Below the pieces are notes generated by a model. That model did no database searches and was not told the origin of the DNA. It saw nothing but the letters and a program-made list of their open reading frames with translations. This document shows, piece by piece, positions 1-9,900 of a DNA stretch of 53,208 bases (within the stretch, counting starts at the first letter, position 1; each line of letters opens with the position of its first letter). Position numbers and translations under genes: made by a program. This DNA is from Mycogone perniciosa (lineage: Eukaryota > Ascomycota > Sordariomycetes > Hypocreales > Hypocreaceae), in the NCBI GenBank assembly GCA_025331125.1, contig JAOALB010000242.1, forward strand, positions 1 to 53,208, written 5' to 3'.

Positions 1-48
1 CCTAACCCTAACCCTAACCCTAACCCTAACCCTAACCCTAACCCTAAC
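1..48. repeat. Telomere repeat tract (CCTAAC x8)
   Basis: Eight perfect CCTAAC units open the window, so this is the C-rich strand of a left chromosome end; the repeat is the common TTAGGG type of filamentous ascomycetes. The tract is short, probably because the assembly trims it. The DNA right after it is a transposon LTR, not a subtelomeric gene. Confidence 0.98.
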
Positions 49-57
49 CAGATTTAT

Positions 58-155
58 GAGTATGTTACCCTGCTTGGTATTTATCCTTAAGCCCTCTATT
101 AATATAAACCTATAAACCTTGGTTTAACTGTTAAGAATCAACCCAGATCGTTATA
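58..155 (+). mobile_element. Truncated gypsy-type LTR abutting the telomere
   Basis: This stretch is the reverse complement of the first ~95 bp (plus-strand reading) of the LTRs at 6514 and 38448. It shares the blocks GTTAATATAAACC-like, GGTTTAACTGTTRAGAATCAACCC and the end CGTTACA, here CGTTATA after C-to-T change. In the sense direction of the element it is therefore the 3' part of an LTR, cut by the telomere on its left. Its left edge is uncertain by a few bases. Confidence 0.8.
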
Positions 156-882
156 TAATCTTATATTTTCGCAATTAAGTTTATAATCTTTATATAATTC
201 TTAATAAAAGGTAAAGTCCCTATTAATAATAGCCATATAATTAATTAATTGAAAAACTATAGTAATAATAAAATTTTAAAGATATAGCAGTAAATTAACT
301 GCTATAATAATAGCCTATAGCCTATTTAATAAAGCTTTAATAAAGTATTTTATTAAACTATTTTATTTATAAATATAAAGGCTACTATAAAAATATATAA
401 TTCTTAAAGAAAAAAACTGGATTTAAAGTTTTTAATTAATTTCCTTTCTGCTATTATAGTAAAACTCTTTAAAATATTAGTTATACTGCGTTTTTAGGCT
501 ATATATAAACCTTTATATAGTAGCTAAAAGGGTAAATCCACTATAATCTCTTAAAAGGAATAGCTACCTATATTTTAATTTTCTCTTAATAATTTAAAAA
601 CTAATAGGGCCCTTATTATAAGGCATTGGCTTTATAAAGAAAGTATTAGCTTTTAAACAATTTAGAGAGGCTAGTGGATTAGGAATTGGCTTTAAATTAA
701 GCCTCTTAATAGCTTTTCCTTTATTATACACTAGGTAATAGAATTCAGTCTCTTTAATAAAATTAAAGTTATGAATTCCAGTTATTATTTTAGCAGTCTT
801 TTTTAATAGACCTAAACTAATATAACCTAGTCTTTTATACTATAAGAGGGCAAGCTTTAGCAGCTTGTGGCTAGGACTAGTA
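156..882. other. RIP-mutated AT-rich DNA, no gene seen
   Basis: Composition is strongly AT-rich with stops in all frames. It may be the remains of the internal part of the element whose LTR ends at 155, but I found no recognisable domain. Confidence 0.6.
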
Positions 883-1202
883 ATAGTTAAAGATAAATAC
901 TAAGCCAGGTAATATAGTTAGAATTCTATAGAATAAGCAGTTTTAGTAAATATAATTTATTAGCAATTATTTAAATAACTATATTAAATATATAATAAGC
1001 CAGTTATATATATATTATAAAGGAGAGTTATAATAATTATTAGGGAATATAGTTATATTCCTAATAATTTAAGGTTTATAATTACTTATATATATCTTTA
1101 ATTATTAGTGATTTGGTATATACTTTAGTGATTATATTTCTATTAGCCTATTGTTCCGATATTCTTCTAGACCTAGGCCTTAACCTAGTTAGGTCGTAAT
1201 AT
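883..1202 (-). mobile_element. Truncated gypsy-type LTR, 377-bp variant
   Basis: From about 883 the sequence follows the LTR at 38448-38824, including the inverted block ATTAGGGAAYRTAGYTAYRTTCC and the end CTAGTYRGGTYRTAATA. It lacks the first ~60 bp of the 377-bp unit. Differences from the better preserved copy are nearly all C/T or G/A transitions. No second LTR in the same orientation lies nearby, so it is a solo or truncated LTR. Confidence 0.8.
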
Positions 1203-1540
1203 AGCTAGCCTTAAATAGCAGCTATTTATATAATTAATATATAAGTTGTATATACAGCTATAACTAAACTAGGCAGGTACTGAATTCCTTTACCTAGGCT
1301 CTTAGCCTATAACAAATATAAAAAGTATAGTAAGTAATTACTTAAAAATCTTAAGCTTAAGAATATTTTGTGAAAGTTATATATATATATATACAAATAT
1401 TTGTAAATAAATGCTTATATATATATACAGTATATATAGATCTGTGTATATATATATATATAAACTAAGTAAACGAATACAAAGGTGCAGCTTAAATACA
1501 TAAAGATAAGCTATAAAACAGATATATATATGTAGTTTTA
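1203..1540. other. AT-rich spacer with (TA)n stretches
   Basis: Short TA-dinucleotide runs occur around 1378-1465. No gene is seen. RIP-type composition stops abruptly near 1545, where ordinary-composition DNA starts. Confidence 0.6.
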
Positions 1541-1673
1541 TAGCTCCGGGTTCTTGAGGGTTGCATTGACCTATGGATCCAGTCCTGAGATCGACAGCCC
1601 CGTAATTGATCCAATTAGGGCAATTGTTGATTGGGTTGACATTAAGGTTATGATCCCACTCCTAACCGAGCCA

Positions 1674-2309
1674 TTAAGGCGAGTCGCTACACTTGCTGCC
1701 GCATCCATAGTTGAGAGACGAAGTAGGTGCCCTGTGCGACCATTCATTCATCCAGGCCGTATAGTCATCGCCCGTTTTCTTGCCGAACTTGTGGCATCGT
1801 CGTCGCTGGTATCCCCTCTGCACGAGATACTGCTGTTGAGCCCAGATGATATGGCATTTGCCATCATTCCAGGTGCATGTCGTAGTATCCGCGGCAGATT
1901 TGCACTTCTGCACGTCGTATCCTGCAGTAATAGCGAAGTTGAAGACCTTTGACTGAATGCCCGCGGTCACACTGATAGACCATGTCTCGCAGTTCTGGGT
2001 TCCCGTCATCTTAGCAACATTGCATAGGCTGGCGCCGGTACAGTAGACTTTGTTTGAAGCCGGATACCAATTGCCGTACTCAATGCCCTGCGATACAACG
2101 AACCAGTCGGTCCAGCATTTGTCTCCAGATGCATATCTGTGACCATCATCAGAACCAACGTAGGAACCCTCGCCATCCCTGTATCGCTTGGTAATAGTGC
2201 CATTAACCTCAGGGCTAACCTCAGCAGGGTTAACCTCAGCGGTAGGATAGGCGCTTGCAATCGATAACCAGGCCACAAAAAGGGCAGAGAGGACCTGAAG
2301 TACTGCCAT
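1674..2309 (-). CDS. Secreted 211-aa protein with ten cysteines, effector-like
   Basis: The chosen ATG (2309-2307, context CAAAATGG) gives 211 aa; an ATG 26 codons upstream would place residues ahead of the signal peptide and is less likely. Residues 1-20 form a typical signal peptide ending SIASA. A short propeptide follows with three degenerate AEVNP-like repeats (about 24-36), then a Lys-Arg pair at 41-42, a probable Kex2 processing site. The mature part has ten Cys (65, 90, 96, 107, 136, 145, 152, 172, 203, 207), an even number allowing five disulfides, and no membrane segment. There is no intron and codon use is normal. It lies about 1.6 kb from the telomere, next to RIP-mutated DNA, yet is intact. 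I do not recognise the family. A secreted effector or antimicrobial-type role is inferred only from its layout and location. Confidence 0.85.
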   Translation of the reverse strand: MAVLQVLSALFVAWLSIASAYPTAEVNPAEVSPEVNGTITKRYRDGEGSYVGSDDGHRYASGDKCWTDWFVVSQGIEYGNWYPASNKVYCTGASLCNVAKMTGTQNCETWSISVTAGIQSKVFNFAITAGYDVQKCKSAADTTTCTWNDGKCHIIWAQQQYLVQRGYQRRRCHKFGKKTGDDYTAWMNEWSHRAPTSSLNYGCGSKCSDSP

Positions 2310-2484
2310 TTTGATGAGTGGCGAAGAGATCTCGCAAGTGGATAGAGTGCAGTTTAGGGCGATCTTGCTAAAGAAGGAAGAGAACAATCGCCAAAGAGAG
2401 ATCCAGAAAAAGAAGGCTCCAAGTCAGTTTAGAAGAAGCTGATGATGAATTTGTTGCTACCGGAATGTGATTCTTTTGCTGTTC

Positions 2485-2493
2485 TTATAGTAG
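2485..2493 (-). promoter_or_regulatory. Possible TATA box of the 10-Cys secreted protein gene
   Basis: On the minus strand this reads CTACTATAA, followed by GAAC, about 180 bp upstream of the chosen ATG. It is the only TATA-like stretch just upstream of the gene. The spacing would leave a long 5' UTR, so the call is tentative. Confidence 0.35.
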
Positions 2494-4023
2494 TTCTTGG
2501 GAGCGCAGCTACTTGTGAGTTAGTTATATGGGAGTCACGATAGTGGATTGCGTGAGACACTAAAAGGACCTATGATGATACTCCATGAGACAACGGCATA
2601 TGACAGACCAATTAGCACGCTTGACATAATGATCAACAACATACCCACTGCGCACGTCCTCCTTGGCAAGATACGAGTAGTGTACGGAGTAGATATGACT
2701 TGGATTGACTGATATAGTGACCACGTCGAAGGGCGTAGTGGATATCCATCTATGTAAGCTGCAGGACTAAACAGCTGACACTGGGTAGAACCGTAAATCG
2801 GAGTTGGAGGGTCCAGGATTCGGAATATGCTTTCGCAGATCACTGACTAGAAAGTGACCGTTGCCTATCTTGGTATTTTCCGAGTTAGAAAGCTAGTCAA
2901 CCAACCCCGCGTTTCCCTAATTATCACTAGAACTTAATAACTCAGCGTTTTGTACAAGGCCCTCTGTTTGCAATAAGAAATAGGAACTGATAGAAATCTA
3001 CTGTTAGTAGTGTATAAGTAGTATGAGGAATTCGTTGCTGTTATTCCGTAAAATGCCCCTAACTGCTAGGCCGTTATTGAATAGTAAGGCATTATGCAGC
3101 GTTTGACTATACTACGGCCACGCAATCTGTGCGCAACAGTCCTGATATTGGTGGTTAGAATTATCCATGATCCGACGTTAATATGAGTACTCGTACTTCG
3201 TATTTTGCCGATTATTACGGGGAAGACGCTGACTGCAGAGAGCCGCTTGATAGACTACTCCAGATCAGGCAGGTTGCGGGGTAAAAATGCTTCTAAATTC
3301 ACTAGTAAATTGGTTCTAGTCTAGCGAAACGCCCTGTTAATACTGAATACGAGTAAGGAACACTAGTGTTCGAACTATGTAGATGCTGGGGCGACGATCG
3401 TCAAGTCCAAAAGAGCAGGGCGTATCTTAAGGATATTACTCCCGTAGCTGCAATAAATACGTAATTCAAATCTCAGCATACTTTGATCCACTACTCCGTA
3501 CAGGGCTTATCAATGCGGTGCGGACTGATATTGCGGCTTTATAAAAATATGTACTGCTATCTCCGTAACATCTTGGTTGTACTTAAGCATTAGCGCTGTC
3601 CTCACAAAGCAAGTAAGCTTCCCCTACCCACTATTTCTACTATCTATACTCAACATCAATTAGTCTCTTAAATTTCTTGCATTACTCGAAGGTATTATGC
3701 TTGCCAATTTCTGCCTATGGCTTCTCTTTATAAAATAAGAATCGAGGTTATTGCTATAATAGACTTATAAATCTGCCGAGCCAGTCTTGAAGTCAAGGTA
3801 GAGTGCTTGGTTACCAACCTACACAAGACAGATACCTTGTAAATCGCATTGAAGAGGCGAAACTTCCAGCCCACTCAGTTTTCGGACATTCGCGCGACCG
3901 TCTAATCCAAGTTCTGAAAACTTTGAACTGTGTTGTAGATCTTAATCATGTCTGTTGGACGAGAGGGCAGTAACGCAACGCAAGTGAGCATTCGTTCTAG
4001 TCACGCCTAGTTGGAGATACACC
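2494..4023. other. Intergenic DNA of ordinary composition
   Basis: No RIP-type bias and no recognisable coding region. A 102-codon minus-strand frame at 2535-2843 shows no domain, signal peptide or codon pattern that would support it as a gene. Confidence 0.5.
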
Positions 4024-4164
4024 ATGCACCGAGCAAAAGCTGGAGTGGGCGGCCACGTCCGACAGCAGTACGGTCAGGCACTATTTGTCGTTCAAGACGG
4101 CAACGGAATGTATCAAATTTCCAGCAATGACTGCGTTAGATGGGATCTCCCCAATATTAAGTAG
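4024..4164 (+). other. Small open frame (46 aa), possible gene relic
   Basis: An ATG-started frame of 46 codons ends in TAG. Its residues have a protein-like mix (a stretch GQALFVVQDGNGMYQISSND near the middle) and the frame stays open 12 codons upstream of the ATG. It may be the last exon or C-terminal scrap of a lost gene. I cannot name a family and no promoter is evident. Confidence 0.25.
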
Positions 4165-4536
4165 CTACACTAAATATGTAGGCTAGCTTGAATTAATAAT
4201 AAAGAAATCGGCAGAATAGCTATAACACCACTGCAGGTTAACTTATAAAAGCAGACCCTAGCCTCTTCGTCCTCCTTATCAAAGGTAGTATATCTCAACA
4301 GACTCATTACATCTATACTTAGTATTGACAAACGTAAGAAAGCCTCTATAATATGTAATAATACGCTATGTGAAGCCTGCATTAATAATTTGCCGGAGAA
4401 GAAGTAAGTTGGTTGAGAGATATCGTCAGTTTATTGCAGAGATCATGTCTTAACTTAAGATTATGTATAGATGTAATATATTTATAAAACTAGCTGTTTG
4501 AAAAAAAGAAAGAAAAAGGAAGGAATAGTATTTGTA

Positions 4537-5670
4537 CTAAAACCCGGTAGTGGCGAGAAATATATGTGCCTGCTGGAAAGATTGCTGTGCAGTGTCATAA
4601 ATATTGAGACGGTGTCCCGTGTTCGCCGTGTTATAGAATCCAAACTTGCGGGCAGCTGGATAAGACACACTAACGTGAGAAGAAAACCCATTTGAGCAGT
4701 TGCCCGCGACGCCAGTCAATGCCTTCTCATTACTGTCCTCGCAGAATATTCCATTCTTATTGCCATTAAGTACAAAAACAGCACCCTTAAACTGTGGTGC
4801 TGGAAACTGGCCTAGGTTGCCAGTTATTACTTCACCAAAGGTAACAGTTCCGCGGTTTTCAAAGTCGTAATCAAAGATCTTATCGCTGTATTTGCTATGG
4901 TAGAAGACGGTTCTTGTGCCTGTCTTGTTTGTGGCTTTTAGGTATGAGGGGTCGAGATGGCCATACTTTCTGGGTGATACTACGGCAGAAGGTTTAAATA
5001 TGGGTAGAACAGCGGCCCCGGATGACCCCTGGGCTAATTTCTGACTGAAGCCGGTCAGGATATAGGCGTCCATATTATCTAGGTGCCGAATAGAAAGGCC
5101 GTTTCCAACGAGAGAGCCGTAGGAGTGTCCGACATAAATAAACTTCTTAAACGACAGGTGAGCTTTAGGTAGACTGCCTTTACGAGCAATGTCAATTATG
5201 GCGTGTATAGCCTCTGCTTCAGAAGGCAGCTGGCAAAAGATGCGGCCATTTGCGTGAAACGACTCGCCATTGCAGAGTCGATCAATTGAGAGTGTCGGGT
5301 AATAGCCCTGGTTGGCGACGAATTTGATCCACGAGTACTTGTCCTGCCCGGACTTTATCCCTGGAGCGGCAAGACCAGACCAGTAATCGCGCGTGCATGC
5401 GATGCCGTGGATGAGGACTTGCAGAGTATCCCAACGCAATACGATCTTCTTACTGGGCCCGCAATAACTGGCGCGGATTGTGAGAGCGCCATCAGCGAGG
5501 TAGCTGAGCGTGCCAGTGTTATTCACTTCGTCAATCTCAGAGGTTCTCGGTATGTTTGTGTTTCGCAACGAGACGCGGACAGGAATAGGGATTATTTGAG
5601 AAGAGAGAAAGAGGTCGATGGGAGTGGCGGTGATGCCGACCACGAGTAGTAAGAGGAGAGAGAGCTTTAT
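4537..5670 (-). pseudogene. Secreted alpha/beta hydrolase with ATG-to-ATA start
   Basis: An uninterrupted minus-strand frame encodes a secreted alpha/beta-hydrolase of about 377 residues counted from the ATA codon at 5670-5668. That codon is followed by KLSLLLLLVVGITATP, a textbook signal peptide, so ATA almost certainly replaces the original ATG; the change is CpA to TpA on the plus strand, the preferred RIP change. The only upstream in-frame alternative is GTG, unlikely in a fungus. Numbered from ATA, the fold shows a His-Gly oxyanion-type motif (VLIHG, about 85-89), the nucleophile elbow GHSYG (Ser183) and the C-terminal TGH (His353). At the expected acid site the sequence reads NGNKNGIFC, with Asn306 where such enzymes often carry Asp. 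Three N-glycosylation sequons are present. The natural substrate cannot be read from the sequence. A TATA box and a normal spacing remain upstream, so transcription may persist, but translation from the native start is lost. Confidence 0.8.
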
Positions 5671-5753
5671 GATGAGTGATTTATGGGAGCAGTGTCCCAC
5701 GAGCGTGGTGGATTGAGCGAGTTAGTAAGAAAAGATTACATAAATGCACTTGG

Positions 5754-5760
5754 TTTATAG
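5754..5760 (-). promoter_or_regulatory. TATA box of the alpha/beta-hydrolase relic
   Basis: The minus strand reads CTATAAA here, about 85 bp upstream of the ATA codon that replaces the start. That spacing fits a 5' UTR of some 40-60 nt leading directly to the ATA and supports it as the ancestral initiator. Confidence 0.55.
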
Positions 5761-5820
5761 AGTCCCGACCCACAACTTTGCCAGCCCCCTAAGGTCGCTA
5801 TAGGTTTTACACTAAAAGTA

Positions 5821-6452
5821 CTACCTTTTCAAGACACTATAATAAGTTTAATAGAAACATAAAAGAAAGTATTTAAGTTAAGATATATAATTAATTAGCT
5901 AATATTTTTATTATTAAGTTATATAGAAATTATATATAGTTATATAATGTTTAAATAGAATTTTAAAGTATGAAATAAATAAATATAAAGGAATTTTAAA
6001 TAAATAAATATAAATCTTAATATTTTTATATTATTTACTTTTTAACTTTATTTTACTATAAATAAATAATAGAATTTTAAAAACATACTATATATATAAA
6101 TAATATTTATTTAATTAAATATGTTTAATCAAGGTATTTAATTTACTGTATATAGGACTTTTAAGAAAGATTGAAAAAAGGAATACTTTTAATATAAAAC
6201 TTAATATATAATATATAGATAAAAAAGAAGGAAAAGAAAAAAGGTAAGGGAAGGGATAATATATTATTTATTATATATTAAATACTACTAGTTTAATTAA
6301 AAAAGAATATATACTTATATTCCCTAAACTAAATTCCTACTAAAATTCCTAATAATAAACTTCTTAACCAAGTTCCTAATAACAAAACTCTTAACCAAAA
6401 TTCCTAACTAAATTACTGCCTTAATCGTAAAATAAAGCCTATAATATATTAT
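5821..6452. other. RIP-mutated DNA, no gene seen
   Basis: Strongly AT-rich with stops in all frames. Between about 6320 and 6415 there is a loose short tandem pattern built on AAATTCCTAAYNAA. Nothing else is recognisable. Confidence 0.55.
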
Positions 6453-6513
6453 TATAGCAGAGCGCGGCACAGCTATATAAAGTATAAAGAGAATAGGAAT
6501 AAAGCTTAATTTT
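6453..6513 (-). repeat. Copia I 3' LTR, left part
   Basis: It matches the first 61 bp of the 274-bp LTR at 42721-42994 (AGAGCGCGGCAC...GGAATAAAGCTT). Its last five bases, ATTTT, are the left target duplication of the gypsy insertion; the LTR resumes at 14209. Confidence 0.85.
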
Positions 6514-6916
6514 TGTAACGATTCGGGTTGATTCTCAACAGTTAAACCAAGGTTTGCAGGGTTTATATTAACAGAGAGGTCAGGGATACATACTAAGCAG
6601 GGTAATACAGTTACAATTCTATAGAACAGGTGGTTTTGGTAAATATAATTATATTAACAACTGTTTAAGTAACTATATTAAATAATTATAACTTATTTAA
6701 TCTTACATATAAAGGAGATATATAATAAATATAATTAAATTATATATAAATTATAGTTATATTAGATTACCTTAGCTTATATTCTATAATTTAAGTAATC
6801 TGTAGTGTATAGTAATCCGAGTAATCCTTTTTAATTAAATAGTTATTTTATTATTCTTCTAGGGTATATACTGCCTTAGACCTTTTATATAGCTATAAAA
6901 GGGTTAGGTTATAATA
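6514..6916 (-). repeat. Gypsy I 3' LTR (403 bp)
   Basis: Left copy of the terminal repeat, and the better preserved of the two (it keeps TGTAACGATTCGGGTTGATT at its plus-strand start). Differences from the right copy are almost all C-to-T or G-to-A. Confidence 0.92.
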
Positions 6917-6931
6917 TAATATCCCCCTTTT
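6917..6931 (-). other. Polypurine tract of gypsy I
   Basis: On the minus strand this is AAAAGGGGGATATTA, directly ahead of the 3' LTR. It is the expected primer site for plus-strand DNA synthesis in an LTR retrotransposon. Confidence 0.8.
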
Positions 6932-9900
6932 AGTAGTTTTATCCCTAAAACCTTACCTATCCTATATAAATACTATACTTTTTATTATAAGTATAATATT
7001 CTTTTTTTTTCCTTTTTTATATATATAGTACTAATAATATAAATTGTATTAAAAAGGCTTATTCTTTAAAGACCTTTTAGCGTTTAGCCTTTATATCTTT
7101 TATTAAAAAACTAGGTTTCGAAACTATACTTTATTTATATTATTATTCTTATAGTTATACTTATAAGATAATAGACAGGGTATTTTAATATTAAGAGTAT
7201 ATTCAATAGGGGCGCTTTTATAATAGTTTTAAGGTATTAGTAAATACTTATAAGTGTTTTTATTTTCTTTATTATCTTTCTTTTTTTTTAATTTATTTAG
7301 TATTTTAGATTACTTTAAAGTATAAGTGACTAAAGGCATAAAAATAAAAGGCAGAGCTTAAATTAACAGAATTGTATTGTAAATCTTTTAAAGCTTTAGC
7401 GCAATTAAGTTGCCTTTATACTTAGCGCAAGGTATTAGTAATAAAAGGGGTAAAGATAATAAATTTTAAGTTAAAAAGTATAGATAAGCTGGATAAGGTT
7501 AAATATTGTAAAGTAAAGGCTGCTATTAATATATATTCTTTTAAAGCCACCAATATAATTAACTAGATTATTTTTAGGTTACTTAATTTATTATTAATAA
7601 GCTAAGATTTCAGTAAAATTATTGCGGAGTTATTTAAAAGTACTTAAAGTATTCCCTAGGTTCCCAGGAGTTATATTCCTCTTTATAGTTCTTTTATTCT
7701 TATAGCTTTTATTTCTTTAACCTTATATTCTTTTTTAATTAATAAGATTTTAATTAAATCTATAATTAGTCTATTTTTTAATTTATTTTATAATACTTTT
7801 TTAAATAGTAAAATATAAAATACTAGGTAAATCTAAATACTGTCTAGTAGTATCAGTTTATAAATAACTTTTAAAATTATCTTTTTAACTAAGTAAAGTC
7901 TAAGTTTTTTAAAATTTAATTTATTACTTAATTATATTATTTTAATATTTACAGTCTTTTCTTTCAGTAAATAATAGTATAGGTAAACTATACTTCCCTC
8001 TTTAAAGATTTATTCTTTTAATTTATATTTATTAATATATTTCTTTATTTCTTTTTATATAAAGTAAAGGTATAGTTATATCTTTTTATATAACTACTTT
8101 ATATTTTTAATTTTAATTTATACTTTATTAATATATAAGCCTTTCTTTAGCGCTTTACATATATTTAATATAAAGCTATAGTTAATATATATAAGGCTAA
8201 ATCTAGTTAACTTTAAAATATTATTATTATAGGATATTTATATAATTAATAACTTCTATATTTAATTATTTTAATTAAAGTTAATATAACTTTTTAAATA
8301 AACTTTAATAATTTAGTTAATATATTTTATTTATTTATTTATTTATACGTAATATATAGTATTAAGCTTATAGTTTATATTTAATTAATTTATAAGTATT
8401 TACTAGAATTTAAATATAAAGGTTAATCTTTAATTAAAAATAATCTCGGCTAGAATTATATAATTACCTGCAATAAATCGCAAAAATATAGAAACTAGCG
8501 TTTCTATATTTATTACCTTTTTAAATAAAAAGAAGTAAAAGTATTTAATAAATTAATTTATAATTATTAAAATACTATTATATTTAATCTTTATTTCTAG
8601 TTTAATAAATAATAGTAATTTAATAATAAAGTTTAATAAAATTAACTTTTATAGTTATTTTAGTACTAGTAAAGGTTAAAGTTTACTGTATAGTTTATAC
8701 TTTAAAGGTATAATTATTTTATATATTATATAGTAAAAAATAATATTTTATATAACTTTTTTAAGCCTTTAAAACTTAAAATACCTTTAAACTTATTTAT
8801 AGGTTTTGCAAATACCTTTATATTTATATAATAAAGATTTATAAACTTCTATAACTATATTTTTCTAAAGTTTATTTAATATTTAAATCTTTTTATTTTA
8901 TTATTAAATTCTTTTATTATTAAACTTTACATCTTTTAAGAATTTATTATTATTTTAAATAATATAGTGCTTTTTAATATATTAAAGTATAATATTATTA
9001 TTAAATATATTATATATAGTTTAAAGTACTATTTATTAAAAATATCTTTTAAGGGTCTATTTTAAAATTTATTTAATATACTTAATCTTTCCCTAATTAT
9101 AGTTAACTTATCTATTAAATATATCTATTTATTTATTTTTAAATCCTTTCTAGTAAATTAAAATATAGTTAAATTTTCAAAGGTATTTTATATAATAGAT
9201 CTGCCTTTTAAAGAGTTATTAAATTATTATAAAATATATAATATTTTTATAATTAATATATACTTTAACTTTATATATTCTTTTTAATAGGTAATATTAC
9301 TATTCTTTAAATAGAAAAATAATAGCAAGGAACTTTTTATTATATATTAAATAGTTTAATTTTATAGTATATAATATTTGAAAATAAAAGGCAATAAAGT
9401 ATAGTTTATTATTTTTATCCTTTTAACTAAAGTAAACTTTTATAGTAAAATTAAAAGTATTTATTTTAAGTTTTATTTCTTTAAATAAATTAAATATAAT
9501 ACATATAGGTTTTTTCAAAATCAACTGCTTAAGTTTATTAAAGACTTTTTATATATTTAATATTTATAGAAACTTTTATTTTTTTTTAATAAATTTATAA
9601 AAACTTTATTTAATACTTTTATAGTTTTTAATAAATTACTAATAGTAGTTAGTAAATTTTAAAAAGCTTTAGATTTCTTTAACTATTATAAGTATAGGCT
9701 AGTCTTTTACTGCTTATACTTTTAATAGATTTATATAAATTTCTTTAAAAGTAATAATATACTTTAAAAAGGTAATTTTCTATATATAAAACTTATATAT
9801 CTTTAATTCTATAAGTAATTTAATATTTTATAGTGTTTATAATACTTTATAGATATACACTTTATATTCTTTAAAGGTATTTAAAAAAATTAAAATATTA

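Noticed and set aside
1554..1952. 132-codon plus-strand frame
   Set aside because: It lies antisense inside the secreted 10-Cys gene, which has far stronger evidence; it is a shadow frame.
2310..2387. Upstream ATG extending the 10-Cys protein by 26 residues
   Set aside because: It would put a polar stretch ahead of a clear signal peptide; the internal ATG has the better context and position.
2535..2843. 102-codon minus-strand frame
   Set aside because: No domain, signal peptide or credible codon use; consistent with a chance open frame in intergenic DNA.
5671..5700. GTG at 5700 as start of the hydrolase, giving 387 residues
   Set aside because: GTG is not a normal start in fungal nuclear genes. 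The residues it adds spoil an otherwise perfect signal peptide that begins at the ATA codon.
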